Assembly: GCF_040364665.1 (NCBI RefSeq)
Contig: NZ_BAABWX010000001.1
Location: 248,001-312,000, forward strand
Reading direction: 5' to 3'
Length of the DNA stretch: 64,000 nt
Origin: Cognatishimia sp. WU-CL00825
GTDB taxonomy: Bacteria > Pseudomonadota > Alphaproteobacteria > Rhodobacterales > Rhodobacteraceae
Shown: in pieces, positions 18,367 through 27,595 of the stretch
Position numbering within the stretch: the first letter of the stretch is position 1
Layout of the letters: each line of letters starts with the position of its first letter
The notes under the pieces: model-generated
Told to the model about the DNA's origin: nothing
What the model saw: only the letters and a program-made list of their open reading frames with translations
The model's database searches: none
Made by a program: the position numbers and the translations under genes

Positions 18367-18672
18367 ATGGACCACCCGCTGATTGATCTTATCAACCAAA
18401 AAATCGCACAGGCCGAGGCCGACGGTGAATTTGACAATCTTAAAGGCGCAGGCAAACCCCTGCCCAAAACCGATGATCCGGAAAACGCGCTGATCAATCG
18501 CCTGATCAAAGAAAGCGGTGGCGTGCCCGAATTTGTGTCTTTGTCGCGCGAGCTTGAGCGGCTACGCGCCGAGCTGCGCGAAACCGGTGATCGCACCCGC
18601 CGCCAAGAGATCCTGAAAGACATGTCGATGATGGAAGCCAAAATCGATTTTGCGCGTAAAGCGCACAAGTAG
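18367..18672 (+). CDS. DUF1992 (DnaJC28-conserved domain) protein
   Basis: 101 aa from ATG at 18367; the frame is open further upstream but the conserved part begins here (MDHPLIDLINQKIAQAEADG). GEFDNLKGAGKPLPKTDD is the diagnostic DUF1992 core and the C-terminal half is a charged helix. The same domain is fused to J-domains in eukaryotic DnaJC28, but no activity is established. A weak hairpin (AGGGTG/CACCCT) overlaps its stop codon. Confidence 0.85.
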   Translation: MDHPLIDLINQKIAQAEADGEFDNLKGAGKPLPKTDDPENALINRLIKESGGVPEFVSLSRELERLRAELRETGDRTRRQEILKDMSMMEAKIDFARKAHK

Positions 18673-19002
18673 GGTGGGCTTATAAATCACCCTGCGCAAT
18701 TTTCAATTTTGACCAGCAATCTCTGGCCTGTCTGCAATCCGCAGAAATTAACCCTTTTGCCCAAATGTTTCGCGCGAAACTCAAGTTTTGGCTCGAATCG
18801 TACAGTTCAGCGTGTGAAACGTACAAATTGTACAAATAATCAAAAATTTAGCGGCCGACCCTTGTGTTAACCTAGGGGCCAAAACCCCAGATATGGCGGC
18901 TGAAACTCGCAAGAAATGCGACCGAGGTCGACCTTAACGCAGCGCATGCTGCCAACTGATGCACACTCTGGGCATCTTTGAAAAAATGGTTAATCTAGGC
19001 CC
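18673..19002. other. 330-base intergenic region with 46-bp element
   Basis: No credible reading frame or RNA gene was found. It contains the 46-bp palindromic element described separately (18794-18839) and a short GGGG-CCAAAA-CCCC hairpin around 18876-18889. The promoter of the SRAP gene must lie in the right part. Confidence 0.6.
18794..18839 (+). repeat. 46-bp bipartite palindromic element, copy 1
   Basis: Left arm CGAATCGTAC (18794-18803), variable 10-base spacer (18804-18813), right arm GTGAAAC followed by GTACAAATTGTACAAATAA (18814-18839). The right arm holds the palindrome GTACAAATTGTAC. All 36 arm bases are identical in the inverted copy at 32231-32276, while the spacer differs. It lies ~165 bases upstream of the SRAP gene. 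Confidence 0.8.
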
Positions 19003-19674
19003 ATGTGTGGACGTATCGCCAATACCTTACCCTCTGACGCCATGGCGCAGCTCTTCAGTGCGACACCCGCCAATAACCTGCCCAGTGTGCCAAATTTCAA
19101 CGTCTGTCCAACCACCGGCATTCACGTGGTTATGGGGGCTGATCCAAACAGTGCAGACAGCACGCGCAGGCTGGTGCAGATGCGTTGGGGCTTTATCCCG
19201 CATTGGTACAAGGCCCCCAATGACGGGCCGCTTTTGATCAATGCCCGCGCTGAAACTTTGGCAGAAAAGCCCGCATTTAGAATGGCTTGCCGGGAAAGGC
19301 GCTGTCTTATTCCGGTAACTGGCTACTACGAATGGACCAAGGATGACGCTGGCAAACGCTGGCCATGGTACATCCATTCTGACGCGCCTTTGGCCTTGGC
19401 GGGCATCTGGCAAGACTGGTCACAGGGGGGCGAAAACTTGCGGTGCTGTGCGGTGGTGACAATCGGGTCCAACATCAAACTATCGCAAATACATCACCGC
19501 ATGCCGGTTGTGATTGCACAGGACAACTGGGATCTGTGGTTGGGCGAACAAGGGCATGGTGCCGCTCGGTTGATGCAGCCAGCGGATGACGATCTGCTGT
19601 CGTTTCATGCGGTTGATCCAAAGGTGAATTCCAACAAAGCCAGCGGCCCTGAACTGATCGAACCATTCGAGTGA
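19003..19674 (+). CDS. SOS response-associated peptidase (SRAP/YedK/HMCES)
   Basis: 223 aa. Begins MCGR, so removal of Met exposes catalytic Cys2, which forms a thiazolidine with abasic sites in single-stranded DNA. Other active-site residues are N80 (LINARAETLAEKP), E110 (VTGYYEWTKD) and H165 (IHHRMPVVI), in the same order as YedK. The protein shields abasic sites from nucleases and error-prone polymerases. It stands alone; no LexA-like GTTC-N7-GTTC site was seen upstream, but the 46-bp element is there. Confidence 0.95.
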   Translation: MCGRIANTLPSDAMAQLFSATPANNLPSVPNFNVCPTTGIHVVMGADPNSADSTRRLVQMRWGFIPHWYKAPNDGPLLINARAETLAEKPAFRMACRERRCLIPVTGYYEWTKDDAGKRWPWYIHSDAPLALAGIWQDWSQGGENLRCCAVVTIGSNIKLSQIHHRMPVVIAQDNWDLWLGEQGHGAARLMQPADDDLLSFHAVDPKVNSNKASGPELIEPFE

Positions 19675-19768
19675 TTATCAATCTCTGCCTTAAAATGCTT
19701 CATGTCTTAAAGGCTTGGAATATATCTATAAAAAGCGTCTGATAGACGGGCATTACAAAGGCGCATTT

Positions 19769-20593
19769 ATGTCTGATACCCCCTATGCCAGCCCGCCGGG
19801 CGGCCTGCCTCCGCAAAGCCAAATCACCACCAACCGGGCGGTGTTTACCCCGTCTTATGCGGTTATTCCCAAGGGAGTGATGACAGATATTGTCACCTCG
19901 AACCTGCCGTTTTGGACGGATACCCGAGCCTGGATCATTGCCCGCCCGCTCAGTGGATTTGCCGAAACTTTTGCGCAATATATCGTCGAGGTTGCCCCTG
20001 GCGGTGGCAGCACCCAACCAGAGCCGGATTCAAGCGCCCAGGCTGTGCTTTTTGTCGTCTCTGGATCGCTAAAATTGTCTGCAAATAACACAGAAAATAT
20101 TTTGCAGGCTGGTGGATATGCCTACATTCCCGCGGGCTGTGACTGGCAGGTTGAAAACATCAGCGACGCAGCTGTCACGTTTCACTGGGTTCGCAAACGT
20201 TATGAACAGGTTCAGGGCATTGATAAACCAGAGTTTTTTGTGTCTAGCGACCATGATGTGACGCCCGTGCCCATGCCCGACACCGAGGGGTGCTGGTCGA
20301 CAACTCGATTTGTGGACCCGCAAGACATGCGTCACGACATGCATGTGAATATTGTCAGTTTTGAACCCGGTGGTGTGATCCCATTTCCTGAAACCCATGT
20401 CATGGAGCACGGTCTCTATGTGCTTGAAGGTAAAGCAGTTTATTTGCTCAACACCGATTGGGTAGAGGTTGAAGCAGGCGATTTCATGTGGCTCCGGGCG
20501 TTTTGCCCACAGGCCTGTTATGCCTCTGGCCCCGGCAGATTCCGTTATCTTTTGTACAAAGATGTGAATCGCCACCCAAAACTTGGTAAGTGA
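19769..20593 (+). CDS. allE: (S)-ureidoglycine aminohydrolase
   Basis: 274 aa from ATG at 19769. Tandem cupin barrels: the second carries the metal-binding set FPETHVMEHGLYVLEGKAVY, as in AllE/UGlyAH. It removes ammonia from (S)-ureidoglycine to give (S)-ureidoglycolate in allantoin breakdown, which AllA, encoded 8 kb away, then cleaves. A small inverted repeat CGTCT-GAT-AGACG sits 20 bases before the start. The remaining urate genes are separated from it by GAPDH and the pyruvate dehydrogenase genes. Confidence 0.9.
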   Translation: MSDTPYASPPGGLPPQSQITTNRAVFTPSYAVIPKGVMTDIVTSNLPFWTDTRAWIIARPLSGFAETFAQYIVEVAPGGGSTQPEPDSSAQAVLFVVSGSLKLSANNTENILQAGGYAYIPAGCDWQVENISDAAVTFHWVRKRYEQVQGIDKPEFFVSSDHDVTPVPMPDTEGCWSTTRFVDPQDMRHDMHVNIVSFEPGGVIPFPETHVMEHGLYVLEGKAVYLLNTDWVEVEAGDFMWLRAFCPQACYASGPGRFRYLLYKDVNRHPKLGK

Positions 20594-20683
20594 CGGCAAT
20601 TGTATCAAATACAATCTGGAACTGGTCATTTCACATCAATAAGTGTGAACTAAGCGCCTTGCTTCAGGTGTAAAGGTCGGACC

Positions 20684-21685
20684 ATGGCGGAACAGAAAAT
20701 TCGTATATTTATCAATGGTTTTGGTCGTATCGGGCGAACCGTTTTACGAATCTTAACGCAAAGTGATGCATATAAAGGCTTCGAAATCATTGGGATCAAC
20801 GACATCGAACCGCTGGAAACATGTGCCTACCTGTTTCAATACGATTCGGTTTTTGGAACTTTCAACGGCACAGTCGATTACGACGAGGCCGCCATCATTG
20901 TGGACGGCACGCGCTTTCCGTTTCACGGAATCTCTGACATTGCCACGTTAGATTTGCGAGATGTTGACGTTGTTTTGGAATGCACCGGCATGGCTGGCAA
21001 GCGCGCGATTGCTGAGCAGGGCCTGACCGCTGGCGCAGAAAATGTATTGATATCAGGTCCTTCTGACGAAGCTGACGTCACTTTGGTGATGGGGGCCAAT
21101 CACGAAATTCTACAAGATCAACGTATTGTGTCCAACGCATCCTGCACCACAAATGCCTTGGCCCCTTTGATGAAAACACTCGATGATGCCTTTGGTCTGA
21201 TATCTGGCCACATGACGACGGTGCATTGCTATACCGGCTCGCAACCGACGGTCGACAAACCCCGAGTCGCTTTAGAACGCAGCCGCGCCGCCGCCCTGTC
21301 TATGGTGCCCACCACCACCAGCGCCCAGCGTATGATAGACCGGGTTTTGCCGCATCTGAGTGGGCGTGTAGAGGCGCGGGCGATCCGTGTGCCAACCGCC
21401 AGTGTCAGCGCAATTGACCTTACAATTCAAACAGATAAGCCAGTGAGTGCCCAAGCTGTGAACGCGGTTTTAAACACCGAAGCGGCGCGCGCAGGCATTT
21501 TAGGGTCTACCAAAAAACCCTTGGTTTCAACCGATTTGCGCATGCGCCCAGAATCCTTGGTGGTCTGCGAAAAAGAAACCTCGGTGTCTGTCGGCGGCCT
21601 TCTGCGAGTGTTTGGCTGGTATGACAATGAATGGGGATTTTCTTGCCGCATGCTCGACATGGCACGGCTAATGGCAAGCCGGTAG
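20684..21685 (+). CDS. gap: Glyceraldehyde-3-phosphate dehydrogenase
   Basis: 333 aa. NAD-binding INGFGRIGRTVLR (10-22), catalytic C154 in SNASCTTNALAP, the base histidine in TTVHCYTGSQ, and the C-terminal WYDNEWGFSCRMLD are all present. It oxidises glyceraldehyde 3-phosphate to 1,3-bisphosphoglycerate. Several normally invariant stretches are altered (SGPSDEADVTLVMGANHE instead of the usual SAP-K form), so this could be a second, divergent GapA or an erythrose-4-phosphate dehydrogenase. It converges on lpd across a shared terminator. Confidence 0.88.
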   Translation: MAEQKIRIFINGFGRIGRTVLRILTQSDAYKGFEIIGINDIEPLETCAYLFQYDSVFGTFNGTVDYDEAAIIVDGTRFPFHGISDIATLDLRDVDVVLECTGMAGKRAIAEQGLTAGAENVLISGPSDEADVTLVMGANHEILQDQRIVSNASCTTNALAPLMKTLDDAFGLISGHMTTVHCYTGSQPTVDKPRVALERSRAAALSMVPTTTSAQRMIDRVLPHLSGRVEARAIRVPTASVSAIDLTIQTDKPVSAQAVNAVLNTEAARAGILGSTKKPLVSTDLRMRPESLVVCEKETSVSVGGLLRVFGWYDNEWGFSCRMLDMARLMASR

Positions 21686-21691
21686 TGAAAA

Positions 21692-21718
21692 GCCCCGCGC
21701 GCGGCGGGGCCTTTGTTT
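21692..21718. terminator. Bidirectional terminator between gap and lpd
   Basis: Perfect stem GCCCCGC-GCGCG-GCGGGGC followed by CTTTGTTTT on the plus strand and TTTTCAC on the minus strand, in a 32-base gap between convergent genes. Confidence 0.88.
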
Positions 21719-23448
21719 TACTTACGTTTTTTCGGCGGCATCAGGTCGGTGATGGTGCCTTCAAACATTTCAGCGGCAAAGTTCACCGTTTCTGACAAGG
21801 TCGGGTGGGGGTGAATAGTATGGCCCAAATCCACCGCATCCGCGCCCATCTCGATGGCCAGGGCCACCTCGGCGATCAGATCCCCGGCGTTTGGCCCAAC
21901 TATGCCCGCGCCAATCACGCGGTCACCGTCTTCGTCAAACAGCACTTTTGTTAAGCCCTCAGAGCGCCCCAATGACAAAGAGCGCCCAGACGCCGCCCAA
22001 GGAAACACGCCTTTGCCGACTTTGATTCCTTCCGCCTTGGCTTGGGTTTCTGTCAGGCCAACCCATGCAACTTCTGGGTCTGTGTAAGCCACCGACGGAA
22101 TCACGCGCGCATCAAAGAAACGTTTGTGTCCCGCGCACACCTCTGCGGCCACTTTGCCCTCGTGAACCGCCTTGTGGGCTAGCATCGGTTGGCCAACAAC
22201 ATCGCCAATCGCAAAGATATGTGGTTGGCCAGTACGTTGTTGATTATCAACAGAAATAAACCCACGTTCATCCACCGAAACACCAGCTTTTTCAGCGTCG
22301 ATCAGCTTGCCGTTTGGCTTACGGCCGACGGCAACCAACACCTTATCAAAGGTGTCAGTGGTTTCGCCATTTGGCCCCTCCATTGTGACTTTAAGCCCCT
22401 TTTTCTGGGCTTCAATGCCAGTCACTTTGGTCTTGGTCAGGATGTTTTCGTAGCGGGTTTCGATGCGTTTATGCAGCGGTTTGACGATGTCTTTGTCAGC
22501 ACCCGGAATAAGCTGATCCATGAATTCAACGATGGTGACTTTGGATCCCAATGCGTCGTACACGGTTGCCATTTCAAGGCCGATGATACCGCCGCCCAAA
22601 ACCAAGAGCCGCTTAGGCACATCTGCCAATTCCAACGCGCCAGTTGAATCAATGACGCGTTCGTCGTCGTGCGGGATAAAGGGCAAGGTGACTGGCACAG
22701 AACCCGCGGCGATGATACATTGATCAAAGCTGACAGTTGATTTAACGCCGTCGTTGTCGACCTCAATCATGTTTGGCCCGGTGAATTTACCATAGCCATT
22801 TACAACCTGAACTTTGCGAGCCTTTGCAAGGCCACCCAATCCGCCAGTCAATTGATTCACAACGCTTTCTTTCCATCCGCGTAAAGCGTCTAGATCGACT
22901 TTCGGTTTTGTGAATTTGATCCCAAAGTGGCCCATTTCCTCAGCTTCGCTGATAACTTTTGCGCCATGCAACAAAGCTTTGGATGGGATACAACCGACAT
23001 TTAGGCAAACACCACCGAGGTTGCTGTCCTTTTCGATCAGAACAACTTTCTTGCCCAAATCCGCTGCGCGGAAAGCGGCCGTATAGCCACCGGGGCCAGA
23101 ACCCAGAACTACCACTTCGGCATGTACGTCACCGGGACCAGTTGCAGAACCTGTGGCCGCCACAGCGGTTGGCGCTGCTGGGGCCACTGGTGTCGCTTTT
23201 GCTGATGGTGCCGCAGAGTCTTGGGTCTCAAGGACCAAGATCAAAGAGCCTTCGGCAACATTGTCGCCCTCAGCCACTTTGATTTCTTTGACCACACCCG
23301 CGGCAGGCGAGGGTACTTCCATGGTCGCCTTGTCTGATTCCAATTCGATCAAGGCATCCTCTGCGGCGACGGTGTCGCCCACAGAGACCAAGATTGAAAC
23401 AACAGGAACGGCGTCAAAATCACCGATATCAGGTACTTTTACATCCAT
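21718..23448 (-). CDS. lpdA: Dihydrolipoyl dehydrogenase (E3) with N-terminal lipoyl domain
   Basis: 576 aa, ~100 longer than ordinary E3. Residues 1-75 are a lipoyl domain with K40 in ELESDKATMEVP; an Ala/Pro-rich linker leads to the flavoprotein. FAD motif GSGPGGYTAA (117-126); redox disulfide C148/C153 in GGVCLNVGCIPSKA; second nucleotide motif LGGGIIGLEMA; active-site histidine in IHPHPTLSE. It reoxidises dihydrolipoamide with NAD. A lipoylated E3 is known from other bacteria that use a homodimeric E1. Last gene of the aceE-aceF-lpd operon. Confidence 0.95.
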   Translation of the reverse strand: MDVKVPDIGDFDAVPVVSILVSVGDTVAAEDALIELESDKATMEVPSPAAGVVKEIKVAEGDNVAEGSLILVLETQDSAAPSAKATPVAPAAPTAVAATGSATGPGDVHAEVVVLGSGPGGYTAAFRAADLGKKVVLIEKDSNLGGVCLNVGCIPSKALLHGAKVISEAEEMGHFGIKFTKPKVDLDALRGWKESVVNQLTGGLGGLAKARKVQVVNGYGKFTGPNMIEVDNDGVKSTVSFDQCIIAAGSVPVTLPFIPHDDERVIDSTGALELADVPKRLLVLGGGIIGLEMATVYDALGSKVTIVEFMDQLIPGADKDIVKPLHKRIETRYENILTKTKVTGIEAQKKGLKVTMEGPNGETTDTFDKVLVAVGRKPNGKLIDAEKAGVSVDERGFISVDNQQRTGQPHIFAIGDVVGQPMLAHKAVHEGKVAAEVCAGHKRFFDARVIPSVAYTDPEVAWVGLTETQAKAEGIKVGKGVFPWAASGRSLSLGRSEGLTKVLFDEDGDRVIGAGIVGPNAGDLIAEVALAIEMGADAVDLGHTIHPHPTLSETVNFAAEMFEGTITDLMPPKKRK

Positions 23449-23461
23449 TGTTCAAGTCCCT

Positions 23462-24727
23462 TTATAGCATCAGTCGACGCACATCGCCGAGCAGGTGTTT
23501 CAATGTTGCACAGAAACGTGCGGCCAGTGCGCCATCGATGGCACGGTGGTCATAAGACATAGACAGCGGCTGCATCAAACGTGGTTCAAATTCGCTGCTT
23601 TCCTTGTTCCAAACCGGGGCCATTTTGGACCGCGTCAGACCCAAAATTGCAACTTCTGGCGCATTCACAATTGGGGTGAATGACGTGCCACCAATGCCGC
23701 CTAGTGATGAGATGGTGAATGTCGCGCCGGACATATCATCGCCCTTCAACTTGCCATCGCGCGCTTTAGCAGACAATTCCATCAGGTCTTTGGAAATCTC
23801 TACAATGCCTTTGCGATCGGCATCTTTGATCACTGGCACCATCAGTCCATTGGGCGTATCTGCCGCAAAACCAATGTTATAGAAGTCTTTCTTAATCAAC
23901 TTGTCGCCATCGGGGTGGATTGAAGAATTCACTTCCCAATGCTGTTTCAGCGCAGAGACCGATGCCTTGACCACAAAGCTCAGCAGTGTGACGCGGTAGC
24001 CTTCGGTTTTTGCAATTCCGTCCAATTCGCGACGATAGCCGTCAAGGTCGGTGATGTCGGCTTCTTCGTTATGGGTCACATGCGGGATGTTCAACCAGCT
24101 GCGGTGCAATGCTGGGCCAGAGATCTTTTTGATCCGTGGCATTTCAACATCTTCGATCTTGCCGAACTTGCTGAAATCAACAGCTGGGATCGGTGGGATG
24201 CCCATGCCACCAGAAGCTGCCGGAGCTGTCGCCGCAGGTGCGGTTGTAGATTTCAGATGCGCTGTGATATCTTCGCGCAGGATGCGGCCCTTGCGACCCG
24301 ATCCGTTTACTTTGGCAATATCGATTTCCAATTGACGGGCAAATGCGCGTACCGAAGGCGACGCGTGGGCCTTGCCAAATCCGCTGTCAGTAATTGCCGC
24401 CACTGGGGCAGTGGCCGCTTGTGCCGGGCTCGATGCAGGTGCTGCGGTTGCGGCGGCAGCTGGGGCAGGGGTCTCGACGGCCCCCGAAGTAGCGTCTGCT
24501 TCGAGAACCAATATCAGAGAGCCTTCAGCGACATTGTCACCTTCCGCCACCTTGATTTCCAAAACCTTGCCCGCAGCCGATGATGGCACTTCCAACGTGG
24601 CTTTGTCGCTCTCCAACTCTACAATGGGATCTTCCAAGGCGATGACGTCACCGACGCTCACCAAAATGGATACAACAGGAACTTCCGCAAAATCCCCAAT
24701 ATCTGGTACTTTGACTTCAATTGTCAT
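23462..24727 (-). CDS. aceF: Pyruvate dehydrogenase E2, dihydrolipoyl acetyltransferase
   Basis: 421 aa with a single lipoyl domain (K42 in VELESDKATLEVP), an Ala/Pro linker, a peripheral subunit-binding domain (HASPSVRAFARQLEIDIAKV) and the acetyltransferase core ending SYDHRAIDGALAARF, with the catalytic HRxxDG. It forms the complex core and transfers acetyl to CoA. E. coli AceF has three lipoyl domains; one here plus one on E3 is a reduced layout. 21 bases downstream of aceE and 13 bases upstream of lpd. Confidence 0.95.
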   Translation of the reverse strand: MTIEVKVPDIGDFAEVPVVSILVSVGDVIALEDPIVELESDKATLEVPSSAAGKVLEIKVAEGDNVAEGSLILVLEADATSGAVETPAPAAAATAAPASSPAQAATAPVAAITDSGFGKAHASPSVRAFARQLEIDIAKVNGSGRKGRILREDITAHLKSTTAPAATAPAASGGMGIPPIPAVDFSKFGKIEDVEMPRIKKISGPALHRSWLNIPHVTHNEEADITDLDGYRRELDGIAKTEGYRVTLLSFVVKASVSALKQHWEVNSSIHPDGDKLIKKDFYNIGFAADTPNGLMVPVIKDADRKGIVEISKDLMELSAKARDGKLKGDDMSGATFTISSLGGIGGTSFTPIVNAPEVAILGLTRSKMAPVWNKESSEFEPRLMQPLSMSYDHRAIDGALAARFCATLKHLLGDVRRLML

Positions 24728-24748
24728 GATCTTTTCTCCTCTGTCCGA

Positions 24749-27403
24749 TCACACCAGCCGTGGGTTCGGCTTGTTTCCGTCGATGTCATATTTCGCCATG
24801 GCTTTCTCAAGCACAGCTTTGGTGATGTTGCCTTGGCGATATAGATCCACCATGGCGGCCGCTGCGATATGGTTTGCGTCCACTTCAAAGAAGCGGCGCA
24901 AGTTCACGCGGCTGTCGCTGCGTCCATATCCGTCTGTCCCAAGAACCGTGTAATGCCCTGGAACACAGGCCCGAATTTGTTCTGCATAGTTTTTCATGTA
25001 GTCGGTAGCGGCAATGATTGGCCCTGTGGCCTTTGCAAGTTGCTGCGCGACAAAGGGGACTTTTGGTTCTGCCAATGGATTTAACCGGTTGTAACGCTCG
25101 GCATCCTGACAATCACGCGCCAGCTCGTTAAAGCTTGGAGCAGACCAAATTTCAGACGTCACTCCAAAGTCGTTTTCCAGCATTTCCGCGGCTTTGATTG
25201 CTTGGATCAAGATTGTACCAGAGCCCATCAAAGTCACGTGTTTCTTGCCCGGTTTGGCGACTTCCTTAAAGCGATACAACCCTTTGATGATGTCGTCTTC
25301 AACACCCATCGGCATATCAGGATGGCTGTAGTTTTCGTTCATCAAGGTCAGGTAGTAAAACACGTCTTCCTGATCTTCATACATGCGCTTCATGCCATGC
25401 TGCACAATCACTGCAACTTCGTGCTGAAATGTTGGGTCATAGCTGACGCAGTTCGGGATCGTGCCCGCCAGAACGTGGCTGTGACCATCTTCGTGTTGCA
25501 AGCCCTCACCGTTCAAGGTTGTGCGTCCGGCAGTGCCACCCAACATAAACCCGCGTGCCCGACTATCGCCAGCCGCCCAAGCCAGATCGCCAATACGTTG
25601 GAAACCAAACATCGAGTAATAGATAAAGAAGGGGATCATTGGCACGCCGTGGTTGGAATACGACGTCGCGGCAGCGATCCAATCGGCCATCGCCCCGGCT
25701 TCGTTGATGCCTTCCTGCAGAACCTGACCGTCGATGCTCTCTTTGTAGAACATCATTTGATCAGCATCTTGCGGCGTATATTTTTGTCCAAGTGGGTTAT
25801 AGATGCCCACCGAACGGAATAGGCCTTCCATGCCGAACGTGCGGCTTTCGTCAGGAACGATTGGCACGATATTCTTGCCAATTTTCTTATCCCGCAACAG
25901 GGTTGTCAGAATACGCACAAACGCCATTGTGGTGGAAATTTCGCGGTCGCCGGTACTTTTCAACTGGGCAGCAAACTTGTCGAGTGCTGGAATCTCCAGC
26001 TTGTCTGACTTTGCATCGCGTTTCGGGAAAGCACCTCCAAGCGCTTGCCGACGATCTGCCAGATAGGCTTTTTGTGCGTTGTTCAATTTGACAAAGGGTG
26101 CCTTGCCAACGTCTTCGTCGCTGACCGGGATCTGAAAACGATCGCGGAAGGCGCGCAGCTGATCTTCGTTCATTTTCTTTTGCTGGTGCGTGGTGTTCTG
26201 ACCTTCGCCAGCTGTCCCCATGCCGTGACCCTTTACGGTTTTCACCAGCAGGCAGGTTGGTTGACCCTTGGTGTCTGTGGCACGTTTGAAGGCGGTATAG
26301 ACCTTTTGCGGATCGTGGCCGCCGCGACGCAACGACCAGATTTGTTCATCTGACCAATCAGCCACCAATGCAGCGGTTTCAGGGTATTTTCCAAAGAAGT
26401 GCTCGCGAATATAAGCACCGTCTTTGGATTTGAAAGTCTGATAATCGCCATCCAGCGTCTCGTCCATCAACTGACGCAATTTACCGGAAGTGTCTTTTTC
26501 CAAAAGCGCGTCCCAGCCCTTGCCCCAAAGCAATTTGATGACGTTCCAGCCTGCACCGCGGAAGTCACCTTCCAGCTCTTGCACAATCTTGTGGTTGCCG
26601 CGGACCGGGCCATCCAAACGTTGCAAGTTACAGTTTACGACAAAGATCAGGTTATCCAGACCTTCGCGTGCTGCCAGATCGATGGCACCGCGCGATTCCG
26701 GTTCGTCCATTTCGCCATCACCTAAGAAACACCAAACCTTTCGGTCTGCCATATCGATGTGGCCCCGGTTGTGCATATATTTCATAAAGCGCGCTTGATA
26801 GATTGCCATGAGCGGTCCAAGCCCCATCGAAACCGTTGGGAATTGCCAGTAATCCGGCATCAACCAGGGGTGTGGGTAAGACGAAAGCCCATTGCCAGCC
26901 ACTTCAGAGCGGAAGTTTTCAAGCTGCTCTTCTGTCAGGCGGCCTTCCATAAAAGAGCGTGCATAGATGCCTGGGATCACGTGCCCTTGAAAGAACACCA
27001 AATCACCGCCGTGAATGGCTGATTTAGAGCGCCAGAAATGGTTTAGGCCAATGTCATACATGACAGCCGAAGAAGCAAATGACGCGATGTGACCACCGTA
27101 TTCGCTGGACACTTTGTTGCGGCGCACAACAGTCGCCATCGCATTCCAACGGTTGATAGTACGGATACGCCATTCCATATCCATGTCACCTGGGAAGGGT
27201 TCTTGGTCGTCTGCAGGAATGGTATTCTGATAGGGTGTGGTTGCAGAAAATGGCAGGTTTGCACCGGCGGCACGCGCCTGTTGCACTGCTTTGTCTAGCA
27301 AGTAATGCGCACGGTCTGCGCCATCACGTGCAATTACGTCTTCGACGGCTTCTTGCCACTCGCGTGATTCCACCGGATCAATATCTTCGAATTTCGTCGC
27401 CAT
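24749..27403 (-). CDS. aceE: Pyruvate dehydrogenase E1, homodimeric type
   Basis: 884 aa from ATG at 27403, chosen for the GGAGGAGG site 8 bases upstream and the AceE-like N-terminus MATKFEDIDPVESREWQEA. Thiamine diphosphate motif: CFLGDGEMDEPESRGAIDLA through LIFVVNCNLQRLDGPVRGN. The length matches E. coli AceE (887 aa). It decarboxylates pyruvate and acetylates the E2 lipoyl group. Many alphaproteobacteria instead use the two-subunit PdhA/PdhB E1, so the AceE type is a notable feature, perhaps a second or replaced complex. First gene of its operon; ~190 bases to allA upstream. Confidence 0.96.
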   Translation of the reverse strand: MATKFEDIDPVESREWQEAVEDVIARDGADRAHYLLDKAVQQARAAGANLPFSATTPYQNTIPADDQEPFPGDMDMEWRIRTINRWNAMATVVRRNKVSSEYGGHIASFASSAVMYDIGLNHFWRSKSAIHGGDLVFFQGHVIPGIYARSFMEGRLTEEQLENFRSEVAGNGLSSYPHPWLMPDYWQFPTVSMGLGPLMAIYQARFMKYMHNRGHIDMADRKVWCFLGDGEMDEPESRGAIDLAAREGLDNLIFVVNCNLQRLDGPVRGNHKIVQELEGDFRGAGWNVIKLLWGKGWDALLEKDTSGKLRQLMDETLDGDYQTFKSKDGAYIREHFFGKYPETAALVADWSDEQIWSLRRGGHDPQKVYTAFKRATDTKGQPTCLLVKTVKGHGMGTAGEGQNTTHQQKKMNEDQLRAFRDRFQIPVSDEDVGKAPFVKLNNAQKAYLADRRQALGGAFPKRDAKSDKLEIPALDKFAAQLKSTGDREISTTMAFVRILTTLLRDKKIGKNIVPIVPDESRTFGMEGLFRSVGIYNPLGQKYTPQDADQMMFYKESIDGQVLQEGINEAGAMADWIAAATSYSNHGVPMIPFFIYYSMFGFQRIGDLAWAAGDSRARGFMLGGTAGRTTLNGEGLQHEDGHSHVLAGTIPNCVSYDPTFQHEVAVIVQHGMKRMYEDQEDVFYYLTLMNENYSHPDMPMGVEDDIIKGLYRFKEVAKPGKKHVTLMGSGTILIQAIKAAEMLENDFGVTSEIWSAPSFNELARDCQDAERYNRLNPLAEPKVPFVAQQLAKATGPIIAATDYMKNYAEQIRACVPGHYTVLGTDGYGRSDSRVNLRRFFEVDANHIAAAAMVDLYRQGNITKAVLEKAMAKYDIDGNKPNPRLV

Positions 27404-27595
27404 GATGGCTGCCTCCTCCAAATGTCTCGCTCCACCCTTATAGTTCAGTGTTAAACTACTTGGGTAGGTCGATAGCCTCATAGCAGCCATGCGTCTAGCG
27501 GTCATCTCTTTTTTTGAAAGAGTTTCGCCAGATAGAATGCTAGTCTGAGTAGAATTAATGAGGGGGGATATGTGAATTTGGTATTTAGTTTACAG

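Noticed and set aside
18811..18824. CGTGTGAAACGTAC in the 46-bp element looks like half of a ParB parS site (TGTTTCACGTGAAACA).
   Set aside because: Only GTGAAAC is shared; the opposite half is missing in both copies.
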